The notes under the pieces were generated by a model, which ran no database searches, was not told where the DNA came from, and saw nothing but the letters and a program-made list of their open reading frames with translations. The position numbers and the translations under genes were made by a program. A DNA stretch of 64,000 nt. Source: Plumapathes pennacea. Its lineage: Eukaryota > Cnidaria > Anthozoa > Antipatharia > Myriopathidae. Below are positions 20,648-36,100 of this stretch, in pieces (the stretch's first letter is position 1; each line of letters begins with the position of its first letter). The stretch is taken from contig OZ038465.1 of assembly GCA_964036295.1 (NCBI GenBank), positions 13,106,667-13,170,666 of the forward strand, written 5' to 3'.

Positions 20648-23155
20648 ATTGAGTACAAACAAACTTACAATTCGTGTAGAAGACAATGTAATACAGCACT
20701 TGCGGCTTCATGCCTGCATTTCCCGTCCTTCAGTCTTAAGAACGCTGGCCAAAACAACGAGTCAACCTGACCGAGTGGACAAAACATGGCCGGTTGTTTA
20801 CAAACACAGGTGAGTATTGGTCAGCGGTTCACTCTCGACACCAGGATCTCATGGTCAGTATTTTTAAGGTGGCTACTAACAAAATTATTCATTAGCATAA
20901 TAAGAATTTGTTGTTTTGCGACAAGTAGACTCTGAAGTTATGTCACCTTGGAATTCTAAAGAGGAATCAACTAATAGGCCTCCAAGATCATGTAAGTGTG
21001 CACCTGTAGCAAGCACATTACTATTCCCAACTTCAGGCGCCGAACTTTTCATGAACGGACGCAATGCAAAATATTATTTTGCCTCAAAACCTTGTAAAAT
21101 ACCCCAATTTTCAAAAAAAAAAAAAAAAGAAAAAGCCAAAGTTCTTTTTCAGGTGAAGAACGTCAAAGTGTACCAGGTGACTGCCTATGCAAGTCGTCAC
21201 TGCACTCACTGCAAGGCTGCATGAACTACATGACGAAACCAGAATGCCGGCTCGCTCTCACGTGCTATTGTGTTTTGGGCTGCCTCGTCCTCAGTCGCTC
21301 CTCCTCGATTTCAACTAGGTGCGCGAGGCCGGATGGGATGGGGATGGCCCTTCCCATCAACCCCCTCGCTCACGCTTCGTGCTCGTCCCCAGTTTTCTCG
21401 CGTCAGCTTTTTCGCTGGATGAGAGGAAAGAAGAGACTGGAGGAGGCAGTGTTTCGGGGATGAGTTTGCTGCGCCCGCCAAATATCATTTCGTGCCAGCA
21501 ATTTCTGGTTTCTGTTTTGTTTCCAAAAGCGTTGTCTTTTTCGTCTTTGCTCAAGACGGATCTTCCGCTTTTCGATTGTTTCACACTTGCGCCTTGACCC
21601 GTCACGCTCCCTTTGTTTTGAAGACAAGTCCTCTTCTAACGCAGAACAAATCAATCCGTTCAGATCTGTTGACTTTGACTCAAACGTGCGCATCCCTCAT
21701 AAGGAATGAATTCGCGACTGACTGACAAACATTAAGATACGACAGAGCGTCACGATTAGAAACCCTCGCAGACTTGGAAATAACGGAGTTATGGAACGAT
21801 GTAATCAGTAACAATGTATCCGTGCTATGCACGCCCTGGGTTGGTTCTCCCTCAAATACACTTATTTTGTACAACTTATTTATGTAATGAAATGAAAATG
21901 TAGGCTTTCTACTCTTGATTGTACTTGATGTATACGTAAACGCGCACGGCCGGAAAACGTATTTCCGCGGTATAGACTAAATGCCACTTGCAAAAATTTA
22001 GAGAAACTACTTACCAAGTAAACTATTGAATCCTCACAGCTTAGTGCAAACTAGTCGTTTACAGGAATAGTCCATTTCTGAGATGTCTGCTGTATCTGTT
22101 TGAAAACAAAGTCCAGTGCAAAAGGTTTCTTTTGAAAATTTGTTTCCCTCGCATTTTTATACAAACCAAGCTTTAATTTATATTTAAAAAAAAACCGTTT
22201 GCACTAGGCCTGTTCAAGAGAGTTGCGTTCAAATTGCGTTACATTAGAGTTCAAGACATCTGATCTGATCTCACTTCATCTTTCAGGAATGCTACTGCCC
22301 GTTGTGCTCACTACACGTAGCAGACGCACCGGCGGAACCTCACAAGGCTGAGTCAGAGATTTCGCTAGACCGGCATACGCAGGTATTTCACCGATAAAAA
22401 TCATACTGTACCGGAAAAAGTTGAGGCTGTCAGTATTCCGTACCGGAAAATATGAAGTACACCTTTTCCTGACGGCTCTCCTGTCCAAAGGGAGCTCACA
22501 CTGGATATTCTACTCATTCCACCGAAGAAATGCTCTGAAACGGTCGAAAACTCAATGAGATAGATTATCTTATGTCCAGTTCAGCTGCAGCAGAAGAACG
22601 ACTATTTTGCTTCACTTGTATGTTGTACCGGTTCCAGGTGGCTCCATATCGGAAAAAGTACTTTCTACCGGTACTCTGTACCGACTGATGGATGAGTCTA
22701 GCGGAATCTCTGCTAAGTACTATCCTTAGTGGCCAACGCAGTCCTGAACCACTGCTATATATGGATGACCTGATGCCGCCAGTACCAAGAGTGGACAAAG
22801 TCAGGGAGACAAGAAGGCAGAGGATTTCTAATCAACTGAAAGTCAAGAGTTCGACTCCACTCAGGACAGCCCAATAAGAATGATGGAAATCACTGATATA
22901 CCTGCCGTCGGCGAATGGCACTTCAACCCAAAAAGGTCAAGTCCAAAGGAGAATTGGAGATCGCGTTATCAAAGCAGGGTGCACTAGCAATTCGTCACCA
23001 GCAGGTGACTTTAAGTTCTGAGTTAAACAACTCTTCTTGAATCAAAATATCGAGCTCTGAATCGTGTAGATATTTGCGAAACAACAAGGTGTCACTTTGA
23101 AATAGAGCTGGCAACCAGGCACCCCCACCCCACCCCCCTCTGTTCTCCAAAGTTT
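20648..23155. other. Non-coding, repeat-like, no gene recognised
   Basis: Overlapping open frames at 21220-21700 on both strands share a GC-rich stretch and look like repeat sequence. At 22370-22690 the word TACCGGAAAA/TACCGG recurs at least six times, possibly another decayed element. No domain or splice model could be supported. Confidence 0.45.
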
Positions 23156-24532
23156 CTATAGTTTTAAAACATCCATATTATTGTGAACAGACTTGAAGAT
23201 TTTTTTCCCTTGGGTGACCCCAGACGAATAGGCACCGTGCACTGTGCCATTGTATTCGCTTGTTGCTTCTCCTGCGTAGAACAACGCGCCGGTTGGAGCG
23301 CACATTTTCACCAAATCTTCATCACTGACTTGCATTGGAAATTTAGCCCAACTGCCAAGGAAAAATTCATCTGAAATCCAACGAGTACAGAAAACATCGA
23401 CAGGCTCCGGAATATCTGGACCATAAACTTTCCTCAACACCTCCATGATTTCTCTTTGGGTTTTCATGTTTGATTGACTCTCGAGCCTCGATGTATTCTC
23501 TCCGGTCACTGTTATAAGCAAAATGTTTGTTCCTTCTGGAAACCGTGCGTTTGCCTCCAGATTCTGCCAGACAGCATAGCAGCTTCTGTGCGACGCATAC
23601 AGTATGTATTCTTCACGATCCCAGAAGCACGTCTCAAACTTCAGGAATATCTTGGTGTAGTTCACCATGCTGAATTTGGAGAGCACTTCCTGTTTCCAAG
23701 CCGGAAGCTGTGGCCGGAACTGAACCAGTCCACTTGTCAGGACTCCAGTGCTGAAGGTGATAAGCGCCATATCTGCCCTGTACATTTCCCCTGCGGAGGT
23801 CTGCACTCGAACGCTGTCGTTGCTCCACTCGATCGTCTCGACTCGCCTGTTTAGCTGCAGTCTGGAGTCTTCGTCTGTCAAAAACGAGGCCGCTATTCTG
23901 TCTACCAAGTACACGTAACCTCTTGGATCCGTCACGAAATACTGTTGTTCTTCGTGATGGGGATCCATACTTGTGTAGAATTCGCTTCTTACAGTTATGC
24001 CAACCTCTATGGAAACGTTTTCGGGGATGGTGGCTTCCATGAAGTCGTACGTCCAGTATTCTGTAGCCCTCTCTTCTGGAGTTTTTGCCGTCCATCCAAC
24101 TTGCTTTAGTGCATCTTTCAACGAAATATCTCCCAACCCTAACTTTGCCCGGGCAGAGACAACGTCATTGACTTGATCGGCAGCTTGTTCGAGGTCAGGC
24201 AGTCTTCCTTTGTCCGTCACTCTTGCGCCATTTTCGTCCCTTATCACAAACGTTCGCTTGTCCAGTTTACCCTTTATCCCGTACTCTAGAGCAAGTTCGT
24301 AGATAGGACTATTAACAGTTCCGTGTATCCAGTTAGCTCCTAGTTCTATAGTGGTGTCGTGCCACTGAATGTGTTTTATCCTTCCACCGATTCTATCGGA
24401 TCCTTCGAGAATGATAAAATCATCGACACCGCTGTTGTGTAGAGTTTTGGCCGCAGCGATGCCAGAAATCCCAGCTCCCAGAATGAGAACTTTAGAATAC
24501 TTCTCATGTGAGCGAAGGACGTTGGATGTCAT
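23156..24532 (-). CDS. Flavin polyamine oxidase, uninterrupted (458 aa)
   Basis: FAD-dependent amine oxidase that should oxidise spermine/spermidine, releasing hydrogen peroxide and an aminoaldehyde. It has the dinucleotide-binding GAGISG (19-24), the RIGGR loop (47-51), ELGANWIHG (63-71), YTKIFLKF with Lys294 where plant PAO has its active-site lysine, and a C-terminal FAD segment GALFYAGEATSEYNG. From memory, this arrangement is closer to plant/fungal PAO than to vertebrate PAOX or SMOX. The start is the ATG at 24532; the longer frame opens only at GTG (24619). A 17-codon upstream frame begins ATGATGTGC near 24626. There is no intron, unlike every other complete gene here. No clear signal peptide or peroxisomal tail (it ends in DVLKL). 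It is divergent from GALK1. Confidence 0.93.
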   Translation of the reverse strand: MTSNVLRSHEKYSKVLILGAGISGIAAAKTLHNSGVDDFIILEGSDRIGGRIKHIQWHDTTIELGANWIHGTVNSPIYELALEYGIKGKLDKRTFVIRDENGARVTDKGRLPDLEQAADQVNDVVSARAKLGLGDISLKDALKQVGWTAKTPEERATEYWTYDFMEATIPENVSIEVGITVRSEFYTSMDPHHEEQQYFVTDPRGYVYLVDRIAASFLTDEDSRLQLNRRVETIEWSNDSVRVQTSAGEMYRADMALITFSTGVLTSGLVQFRPQLPAWKQEVLSKFSMVNYTKIFLKFETCFWDREEYILYASHRSCYAVWQNLEANARFPEGTNILLITVTGENTSRLESQSNMKTQREIMEVLRKVYGPDIPEPVDVFCTRWISDEFFLGSWAKFPMQVSDEDLVKMCAPTGALFYAGEATSEYNGTVHGAYSSGVTQGKKIFKSVHNNMDVLKL

Positions 24533-28461
<3,929 letters not shown>

Positions 28462-28570
28462 GGGGTACAGCCACAGAAAGACTGTTGAACTAGTGTTCAT
28501 GCAATATATATGTGCAGTGATATAATACATATAATTATCATGCAAAGTTAGCAAAAAATGTATTACTGCA

Positions 28571-28576
28571 AATAAA
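28571..28576 (+). terminator. Polyadenylation signal for GALK1
   Basis: AATAAA lies 110 bp after the stop codon; a second AATAAA follows near 28636. Either could direct 3' end formation. Confidence 0.6.
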
Positions 28577-29042
28577 ATATAATAATATTGTATGAAGAAT
28601 TTTGTGTGAAAATCTGCAAAGAACAGTTGAAATGAATAAAGAAAGAACCTGAAAAGTTGTCAAATTTCTTTGTCCCTGCTAGAAGGGACAATCGTGGATA
28701 GGTCTACTCTTCCTCACTTCTCATCTTTACTGACTAGATATGAATTAACCTTTAAGGAAATATATTTATACTGTACATTTCTTGTGATTTTATTCTTGCA
28801 AGTCACAGGATACTGCTTACATCAATTTATTTCAGTTTTACTTTCAATTGACAATAAGTTTTAAGAACAATGTTTTAGAAACATATATTTTATAGTACTG
28901 ATTTCATCCTTACTTTTATGCCTACATGAACCAGTAGGCTAACACATATTACTCTTTACTATAGTGTGATGTCTATATGATAATAATGTATGCATGACCC
29001 ATAATGCACTTCCTCAAGCTACACCTAACACCTGACTCTAAA

Positions 29043-29350
29043 GTAGTTTTTGGATGACTGTTGAAAGACCAGAGTATTGTGTGATTGCCTTGGTTTTGTG
29101 TTTGCTATGCACTTGGATTGGTCCAAACAAATTTGGAAGCCTTCTAGGCCAATCAGGAACAAAAAGCAAAATCTGACTGCACTATTGTCCTGCAAACAAG
29201 TCCAGTGGTGTTCCTCACACTGTGCATTGGTTTGTTCTTCAAAGTTAAAACCAAATTACATGAATTACTTTCTGGTTGGTTGAAAGTGTTCCTTATAGCC
29301 TCTGTGATGTACACTATACTTTGGTTTTGGTTTTCGACAGTCATCTAAGA
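29043..29350. mobile_element. MITE family B, copy 1
   Basis: The left end TTTTTGGATGACTGTTGAAAG is roughly complementary to the right end TTTTCGACAGTCATCTAAGA followed by ACTGCTCTA. Internal GGATTGGTCCAAACAAAT and GGCCAATCAGGAAC also occur in the copies at 40660-40772 and 49851-50187. Confidence 0.65.
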
Positions 29351-29854
29351 ACTGCTCTATCCCAGTGTATAGACAAGGTAACATTCGTTACTGTGATCAA
29401 AAGAAACAGCTAAGATTTTGAAGAGCCCTTCATAGTAGTAATGCTCAAAATGTCAGCTTACACAATTTTGAAACTACAGCTAAGAAAACCCAGAAAAGAA
29501 AGCTTTGTAGCTGATAGTTGGAAGACTGCTTCACACCAATTTCATGGAGGTCAACAGTTTAAAGTCCCATAGAACGCTTGGAATGATTTATAGTCTTTCT
29601 TTGCAACTGCACTTGATTGCCTCATAACTACTGGTTTCTGTCTATAAATTTACAAACTATAATGATCTATATAATAATACTGTGCATGCCTGAAAAGTAG
29701 CAAATTAAAGCAGTTCCACCAGACATCTACAAGTTATCTACCAATATGCACACACTTTTGAGCAATGAAGTACAAAATCTCCCAACAATTCAAGAAGTGT
29801 ACAAATGATGTAGTGAGAACTGATAGTTCAATCGGCCCTTGCCTGAGTAAGCTA

Positions 29855-30065
29855 TTAACCCTTTCACTCCCAAGAGTGATCAACTTCAATTTTCTCCTTC
29901 AGTTTTCTCACCAGAGATATATCATACAGTAAGGAGAAGTTGGCTTTTAATACCTTGCTCATATTACAGCAGATTGAACTATCAATTCTCACTACATCAC
30001 TCATACATTTCCCTCTTAAAAGGTTGGGAGAATATGCATTTTGAACTTGGGAGTGAAAGGGTTAA
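29855..30065. mobile_element. TTAA-flanked MITE (piggyBac-like ends), copy 1
   Basis: Perfect inverted ends: TTAACCCTTTCACTCCCAAG at 29855-29874 and its complement at 30046-30065. With TTAA as duplicated target, the transposon ends would begin CCCTTTCAC, which fits piggyBac-type elements. About 203 bp, non-coding. Relatives are listed at 35430, 41078, 42339 and 63769. Confidence 0.8.
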
Positions 30066-30243
30066 GTGTCATGTTTGGACTACACTTATGTGATATACAG
30101 TGTACATAAGTTATTTAGCTCTGGTAAGAGATTAAAAAGAATTTGATGGTAAATAGTTTCATACATTGCCAGTTTACAAAGAATACTTGCAGTCCAGGTG
30201 TACTATGCAGTGTGTTCAGTTGACCACACGCATCAATGACACT

Positions 30244-30965
30244 TCAGCCGTAAAACAAAAATCCACAGGAACTGCATCTTTTCTCAGTCATGGCCAAACA
30301 GCAGAGTATCCCAATAGGAAAGAACCAAAATGCCAAACACAAACCAGCAACAGTGAATTCATCCCTCAGTACCCCCCTATGACAGGCAGGACAATTCCCC
30401 ATGATGTGAACATTTGGGGCTTGCTGGATGTATGTAGTGTGGTGGGTAGCCTGAACTGGTGGGACAGGTTGGTAGCCTGGAGGGGCACCTCCTTGGTAAC
30501 CTGATAATAATAAATAACTTATTTATCTTCGGCTGATCGTGAAGCAACGCATAGCAAAAGAGATAATAAATAATTTCTCGAATTCCAGAGCAACCAGATC
30601 ATAAGTATAGATTGTGTTGCAATGGTGTTTGTGTGATAAAATAACATTGGACATGCTGGAGAATCTACTTTTTTGCTTAGATGCAGGAAACTCCAGCATA
30701 ACAAGGGAGAGTTGTCAGGTTCAAGACTATAAATAATAAGGAAATACCATGATAATATTTTTCTCCTACTGTAACACCATGGTGCATAAATGTGCAGCAC
30801 AGGTGGGATTGGTACTAGTCAAGATATATTACTGTTAGTAGTATGTAAGTCCTTACTTGGAGGATATTCGGCAGGGTATCCAGGTTGGTAGGTCTTTGGA
30901 TACTGCTCTGGTGCAGGCTGATAGCCTGGGTGCGTAGGTTGAGAATAAGGAGGGGGATTTGCCAT
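30244..30965 (-). CDS. BRI3: BRI3-like membrane protein (2 coding exons, 121 aa)
   Basis: Coding exons 30857-30965 and 30244-30500 join in phase 1 and close over 366 nt. The N-terminal half is Pro/Tyr/Gln-rich (PPPYSQPTHPGYQPAPEQYP). The C-terminal half is a LITAF-like zinc-ribbon with a membrane-inserted hydrophobic middle: NCPACHRGVLRDEFT, then CLAFWFFPIGILCCLA, then KRCSSCGFLF. The two CxxC knuckles and the FPxGxxCC segment match brain protein I3, a lysosome/endosome-associated protein; length is close to human (125 aa). Just upstream of the ATG, TTTACAG at 30986 marks an intron in the 5' UTR. AGGTGAGT at about 31602-31609 fits the donor of an upstream non-coding exon. Confidence 0.9.
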
Positions 30966-31608
30966 TTTTCACCAGTGGAAAATGTCTGTAAAGCAAACAC
31001 AAATAATTAATACACATGTGAGAAGTCTATAGTAATTGTATTATAGATCGACAGTTACATACCCCCTTCTTTTTCAGCCCTTGAGTGTACAAGGAAGTGT
31101 TACAGTACTTGGCTGAAGACCAGTGTCAAGTCCTTTTTGGCATCTCTGCTTATAAAATGCGTGCTTATGCAGCTTTATGTATGAGTCAAATTTAACTGCA
31201 CTCTTCAAATGTTTCAAAAAAGTCAAATACCCGGGGGTTTGCCGGGGGGGGGGGGTTTCAGTTTGAAATCGACTCATACATTGTATGCGCTTGTGAAAAC
31301 CTGCAATCCTTTAGAAAGCGAAGTGACACGACAGCTGATACCATTACAGCAGATCTCACGTTGTCACACATCTAATTGCTTTGATAATTCGTATCTTCAG
31401 CTTCACAGAAGGTGTTTGAATTAAGCAAAGTGCGTATTTATCATGGTTCTTCTCAACTCAATTCCTCGACTAGAATCAAATTGATGAATCTCCAAAACGT
31501 ATACTAGCGTACACACGTAATAAAACAGCTTACGTACAATCACAGTAATAAAAGACGTGAGCTTTTTGGCGGAAAACCGAGAATAAACGCAAAAAAATCG
31601 ACACTCAC

Positions 31609-31775
31609 CTGATGCGAACTGATACGTACCAACAAGGCTGAAAACATACACGTGACGTCACTCAGTTCTCGGCCCAGACCTTTCTGCATCACAGGTGGCC
31701 CGTGGTAAAATTGCGTAATGGAGAATTGGGGAAACTGATGTCTCGCAACTCGGTCGACACTAGATAACATTCTGG
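31609..31775 (-). other. Probable 5' UTR exon and promoter of the BRI3-like gene
   Basis: A strong donor CAG/GTGAGT ends a possible non-coding exon at 31609, and its partner acceptor TTTACAG lies 20 bp before the start codon. The upstream limit is a guess because the transcription start cannot be read from sequence. Confidence 0.4.
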
Positions 31776-33195
31776 GCTTCCGTACAAACGTACTTTATGT
31801 GTTAGTTTGTGCCCATGAGTTTAATAATGAAGCACCTATGGCCACTGTAGGTTCTATATCCTATGACTAGTGTATGTGAAAGTGAACACGAAGGGTCGCA
31901 AGCCAATTTCATCACGCAAAGACTCCTGGATATCGCTCGCTTTTGCAACTAGTTCTTTTCCCCTCCGCTGCTTTTGTCCCTTGTCCCACGATCTACCCCT
32001 AAGGATAGATTCATCCCAGATCGCGCGTTCACCTCATCTAGGGCCTGCGGATGAAACCAAGCATGTTTAATGAAAAAAGAAATAGGATTTTATTAATATG
32101 CTTACATATAAACTTATCTTCTCTATACCATTTGTTGTAGACTTTTTAAAGAAATTTATGTACTATATCTAAGCTTTTAGTCTAAATCGACAAAATGGTC
32201 CCAAATAACCCAATTTCACAGTCATGCGCAGTTCGCGCGGATGAGACATTTTAGCCGGGATGATAAAACTTGTCGAGCAAAGGGAGAAATGCTGCTCTAG
32301 TCATAATGCGGCTATGTAGAAACACTAACACCAAGCTAAACAGAGAGATCTACTTAACAGACACTCTTTTATACGTGTAGTAAAAAAGTACTATTCAGTT
32401 CTGCGCATGGTTGTGAAAGTGGTTTGTGATAAGCAAAAGCAAGAAAATTATTTCAACCTTTGTTGATGTTTCGAGCATTAATGGTCCTTCGTCGGAGCAA
32501 AGGCAACATATTCTTTATAGGGCATTCATCATGTCCACATTAATCTAACGTTGAAAGCACAGAGGCCGTGGGAAAACATCTTGACCAACCAGAAACAAAA
32601 ATAATAACAGCCAACCACAGAGGCCGTTGGGAAACACTCTCGACCTGCCAGAAGCGAAAGTAATACCAACTAATCACAGAGGCCGTAAGAAAAGCGGTCT
32701 TACTGGTCTTACTTTTAAGAATATGACCAATCAGCAGGGCAAGCAACTGCAAACGCCACTTATACTTTGCTAAATCAAAGCTGGTTTTCGTTTTGCTCCA
32801 TTGGCGGAGAATGTTACAAAAACTACTTCAACCAAAAGCAATTACAACATTAATTTCAAAGGTCAATACAGTTGGTTCTACAAAAACAAGAAATGTGAGC
32901 AACATTAGGTTTTCAGCGAATGAAAACTTACAAAAAAAGAAAAACATTTTAAAGCTTTAGTGAAATGTAATCTCCGTGCAAAATGTTAAGAGCTTCGTCA
33001 CAATGTATTACTTTACAGGTCAAACAGACTTCGCTATGTTAGAACATACAAATATGGCAATTTTTCAAGCTGGGGCACTTAGTACCCAATGGCTGCATTT
33101 CCTCAATACCGAGGACACTGCATGGGGCAGTCATGCAGCTTAATGTCATTTTTGTTCAGCATCAGACAAAAAGAGGAGCTGGTTAGTTGATTTTC
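31776..33195. other. Non-coding, downstream of MFSD11
   Basis: Holds the minisatellite at 32553-32745; otherwise no gene is supported. The 3' UTR of the transporter should occupy the part next to 33195. Confidence 0.5.
32553..32745 (+). repeat. Three-unit minisatellite
   Basis: CACAGAGGCCGT occurs at about 32559, 32617 and 32677, each followed by GGGAAA-like and CGACC/TGACCAxCCAGAA sequence, giving imperfect units of about 58-60 bp. Confidence 0.75.
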
Positions 33196-36100
33196 CTAAG
33201 AAATCGGAGAATAGGTGTTGTGTCGTCTTTCTGTCCACTCCACCGAGAAGAAACTCAGTGTGCCAAAAAACGAGGACACGACCTTGAAAAGAAGGAGAAC
33301 AAATATAAGTAGACAAAAGAAAAGGAAACAGAAGAACAAGAAGAAGAGCAACAGAAGCAAAACAACAAGAACAAGAACAAGGACAAGGACAAAAACAAGA
33401 ACAAGAACAAGAAAACAAGAACAAGAACAAGAACAAGGGCAAAAACAAGAAGAAACAAGAACAAGAACAAGGACAAAAACAAGAAGAAACAAGAACAAGA
33501 ACAAGGACAGAAACAAGAACAAGAACAAGAACAAGAACAAGAACAAGAACAATAACACAAGAACAAGAAAACAAGAACAAGAACAAGAACAAGAGCAAAA
33601 ACAAGAAGAAACAAGAACAAGAACAAGAACAAGAACAAGAACACAAGAACAAGAAAACAAGAACAAGAACAAGAGCAAAAACAAGAAGAAACAAGAACAA
33701 GAACAAGAACACAAGAACAAGAACAAGAACAAGAACACAAGAACAAGAACAAGAACAAGAACAAGAACAAGAACAAGAACAAGAACAAGGGCAAAAACAA
33801 GAAGAAACAAGAACAAGGACAAGGACAAAAGCAAGAACAAGAACAAGAACACAAGAACAAGAAAACAAGAACAAGAACAAGAACAAGGGCAAAAACAAGA
33901 AGAAACAAGAACAAGAACAAGGACAAAAACAAGAACAAGAACAAGAACAATAACACAAGAACAAGAACAAGAAAACAAGAACAAGAACAAGGGCAAAAAC
34001 AAGAAGAAACACAGAATCAAAATAAAAATAGAAATAGAAATAAAAGCAGAAAGAACACGAAACAGAATCAGACGAACAACAAGAACAAAAAATAGAAGGA
34101 GGGAAGGGCAGGAGAATAATTCAGCCAAAAAAGTGTCATATAACATAATTCAAAACGACGCAGTGAAAGATGAATCACCAGCCCAACGCCCGGGCCTTAC
34201 CAGAATGAGAAGCTGCCACTCTAATGCCAGCTTCAAACTGTAGAAGAACGCGATGGCAGCTGTCAAAGACTGAAACACAAGGAAACAACGAGTTTTAATG
34301 CCGGGAACTACGTCTGTGCTGACTAAATATATATGACCAACTGCTTTGAACCGTAAAGCCAAAGATAAACTTCAGTCTCCTATTTAAGAAATATATAACG
34401 CGTCACCGTGTAATATAGCCTCATCTAAACACGCGGGAAGTTGGGAGAACACGAGAGTAGCGTAAGGAAACCACGAGGCCGCCGAGTGGTTTCCGGCGCT
34501 ACTCGAGTGTTCTCCCAATTTCCCAAGTGTTTAGATGAGGCTATATTACACGGGAACACGTTATATATTTCTTTTATAGAATAATTAGTCAAGTAAAAAA
34601 CATCGCGTATCGCGTCAGCCAATCAGGGCGCGTGTAGTATCATAGTTATTTTATAAAAGCCATTAACACATAGCCAGCTGTGCGCATCACTCACGCATGA
34701 ATGTTGTTGAATGTTGTATAAAACGGCTTTAAAACTTAAGATAGCCGTCCTAACTCAAATTAGGGCGCAACATGAAGCATCAACATCGAGGACGAGTACA
34801 GTCCGCCATGAAAGAAAGTTGGAAATTGAATTTGACAGTCTTGGCCCGTCAAGCTTGGATGCGCGCGCAACCTTGAGAGAAAGTTCTATTGAACTTCGTA
34901 GAACCTCGACAAAAATAAATTAAATAAATTAAGCACCCTAAGCATCGACAAGGTAACGAAAACATACACAACATAAAGAATATATTTCATCAGTTCCTCG
35001 CGTTGCCGTCGCCATCGCCATCGTAGTTTGCTAATTCTTATGGTGGATTAGGGCGTGTTCGATTGGGTCTATTCCGGAATAGGAATTGCGCTGCTGATCG
35101 GTAAAGTGTTTGGTTTGGAGCTGAGTAAGGTTAGGATAATCCGGGAGTTGTTCAAAATGCTAAAAATGTTCCAAATATTTTTTGAAGCAATTTCAAACAA
35201 AATCTCCCCCACAACAAGCAAAACTTTAGGTCATTTTAGCTATTCTTAATCCGGAATAAACCCAATCGAACGCATCCTTAGTTATAATGGGAATGGATAC
35301 ACATGCAGTAAGTAGAGTACCTGCATAAACTTGAAGATAGCAAATGCTGGTGCGCTGTCATTTTTGTACATAGAGCCCAGAATGGAATACACCTGAAGAG
35401 GAAGTGACCACGTAAAGCTCAGACTACAAACTCTCCCAACCACAAATAAGAAAATGTATGAGTGATGAAATGAGAATTGATATCTCAATCAGCTCTTATT
35501 TGAGCAGGGTATCCAACTTTTGATGAGAGTCTGAATAGAGAAAACTGGAGTCGATCACTGGGAGTTAAACAGTTCATTTGAGGACGCTACTGACACAAGT
35601 TAAGGCACCATATTCCACACTCTCCCCTCCCCCGCATGGTTCAAATAATAGCTAGTTTTTCGGCAACTCAGAAGTTACTTTATAATATCGCGAAGATCAT
35701 ATTTCAAACAGTGCTACATCCACAGTTCGTGTGCACGATTACTAGTTGTATAGACCTATAAAACATTTTTACTTAATTCAAACCAGAGTAATTTTTAGAT
35801 GATTGTTTAAAACCAAGGCCAATCACCAAGGCTATAAGAAAAATGTTTCTATCTTATACACTTCGTTTCAGCACAGTATATATTTTGTACAGTATTTGCT
35901 TCATATTATTGTTGTCGTTATTGTTGTTGTCATACAGTACCTGAGTATTGTAGCTACTGTCACCCAATCCAAGAAGAAAGCCGCATAGATATGCTACATA
36001 AAGACTGAAAAACAGCAAATGGAAAAAAGATAAGCCATCCCAACTGACTGACATACAAAGAAACCTCGGGAAACACCACTTGAACAGCCTGCAAACAGTC

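Larger units (their letters stand above)
28577..30243. other. Non-coding between GALK1 and BRI3-like; two MITEs
   Basis: The stretch contains the elements annotated at 29043-29350 and 29855-30065, with a further fragment of the second family at about 29750-29850. No coding exon is seen. Confidence 0.55.

Noticed and set aside
21221-21725. Overlapping 80-96-codon frames on both strands.
   Set aside because: Several frames are open at once over a GC-rich, repeat-like stretch, without splice or domain support.
33215-34243. A 342-codon open frame and long frames on the other strand.
   Set aside because: They are products of the AACAAG repeat; composition is limited to repeat-encoded residues, and the span lies in an intron of MFSD11.
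34711-34923. A 70-codon frame inside the MFSD11 region.
   Set aside because: No splice sites or domain; it lies next to a palindromic element in intron 16 and runs opposite to the gene.
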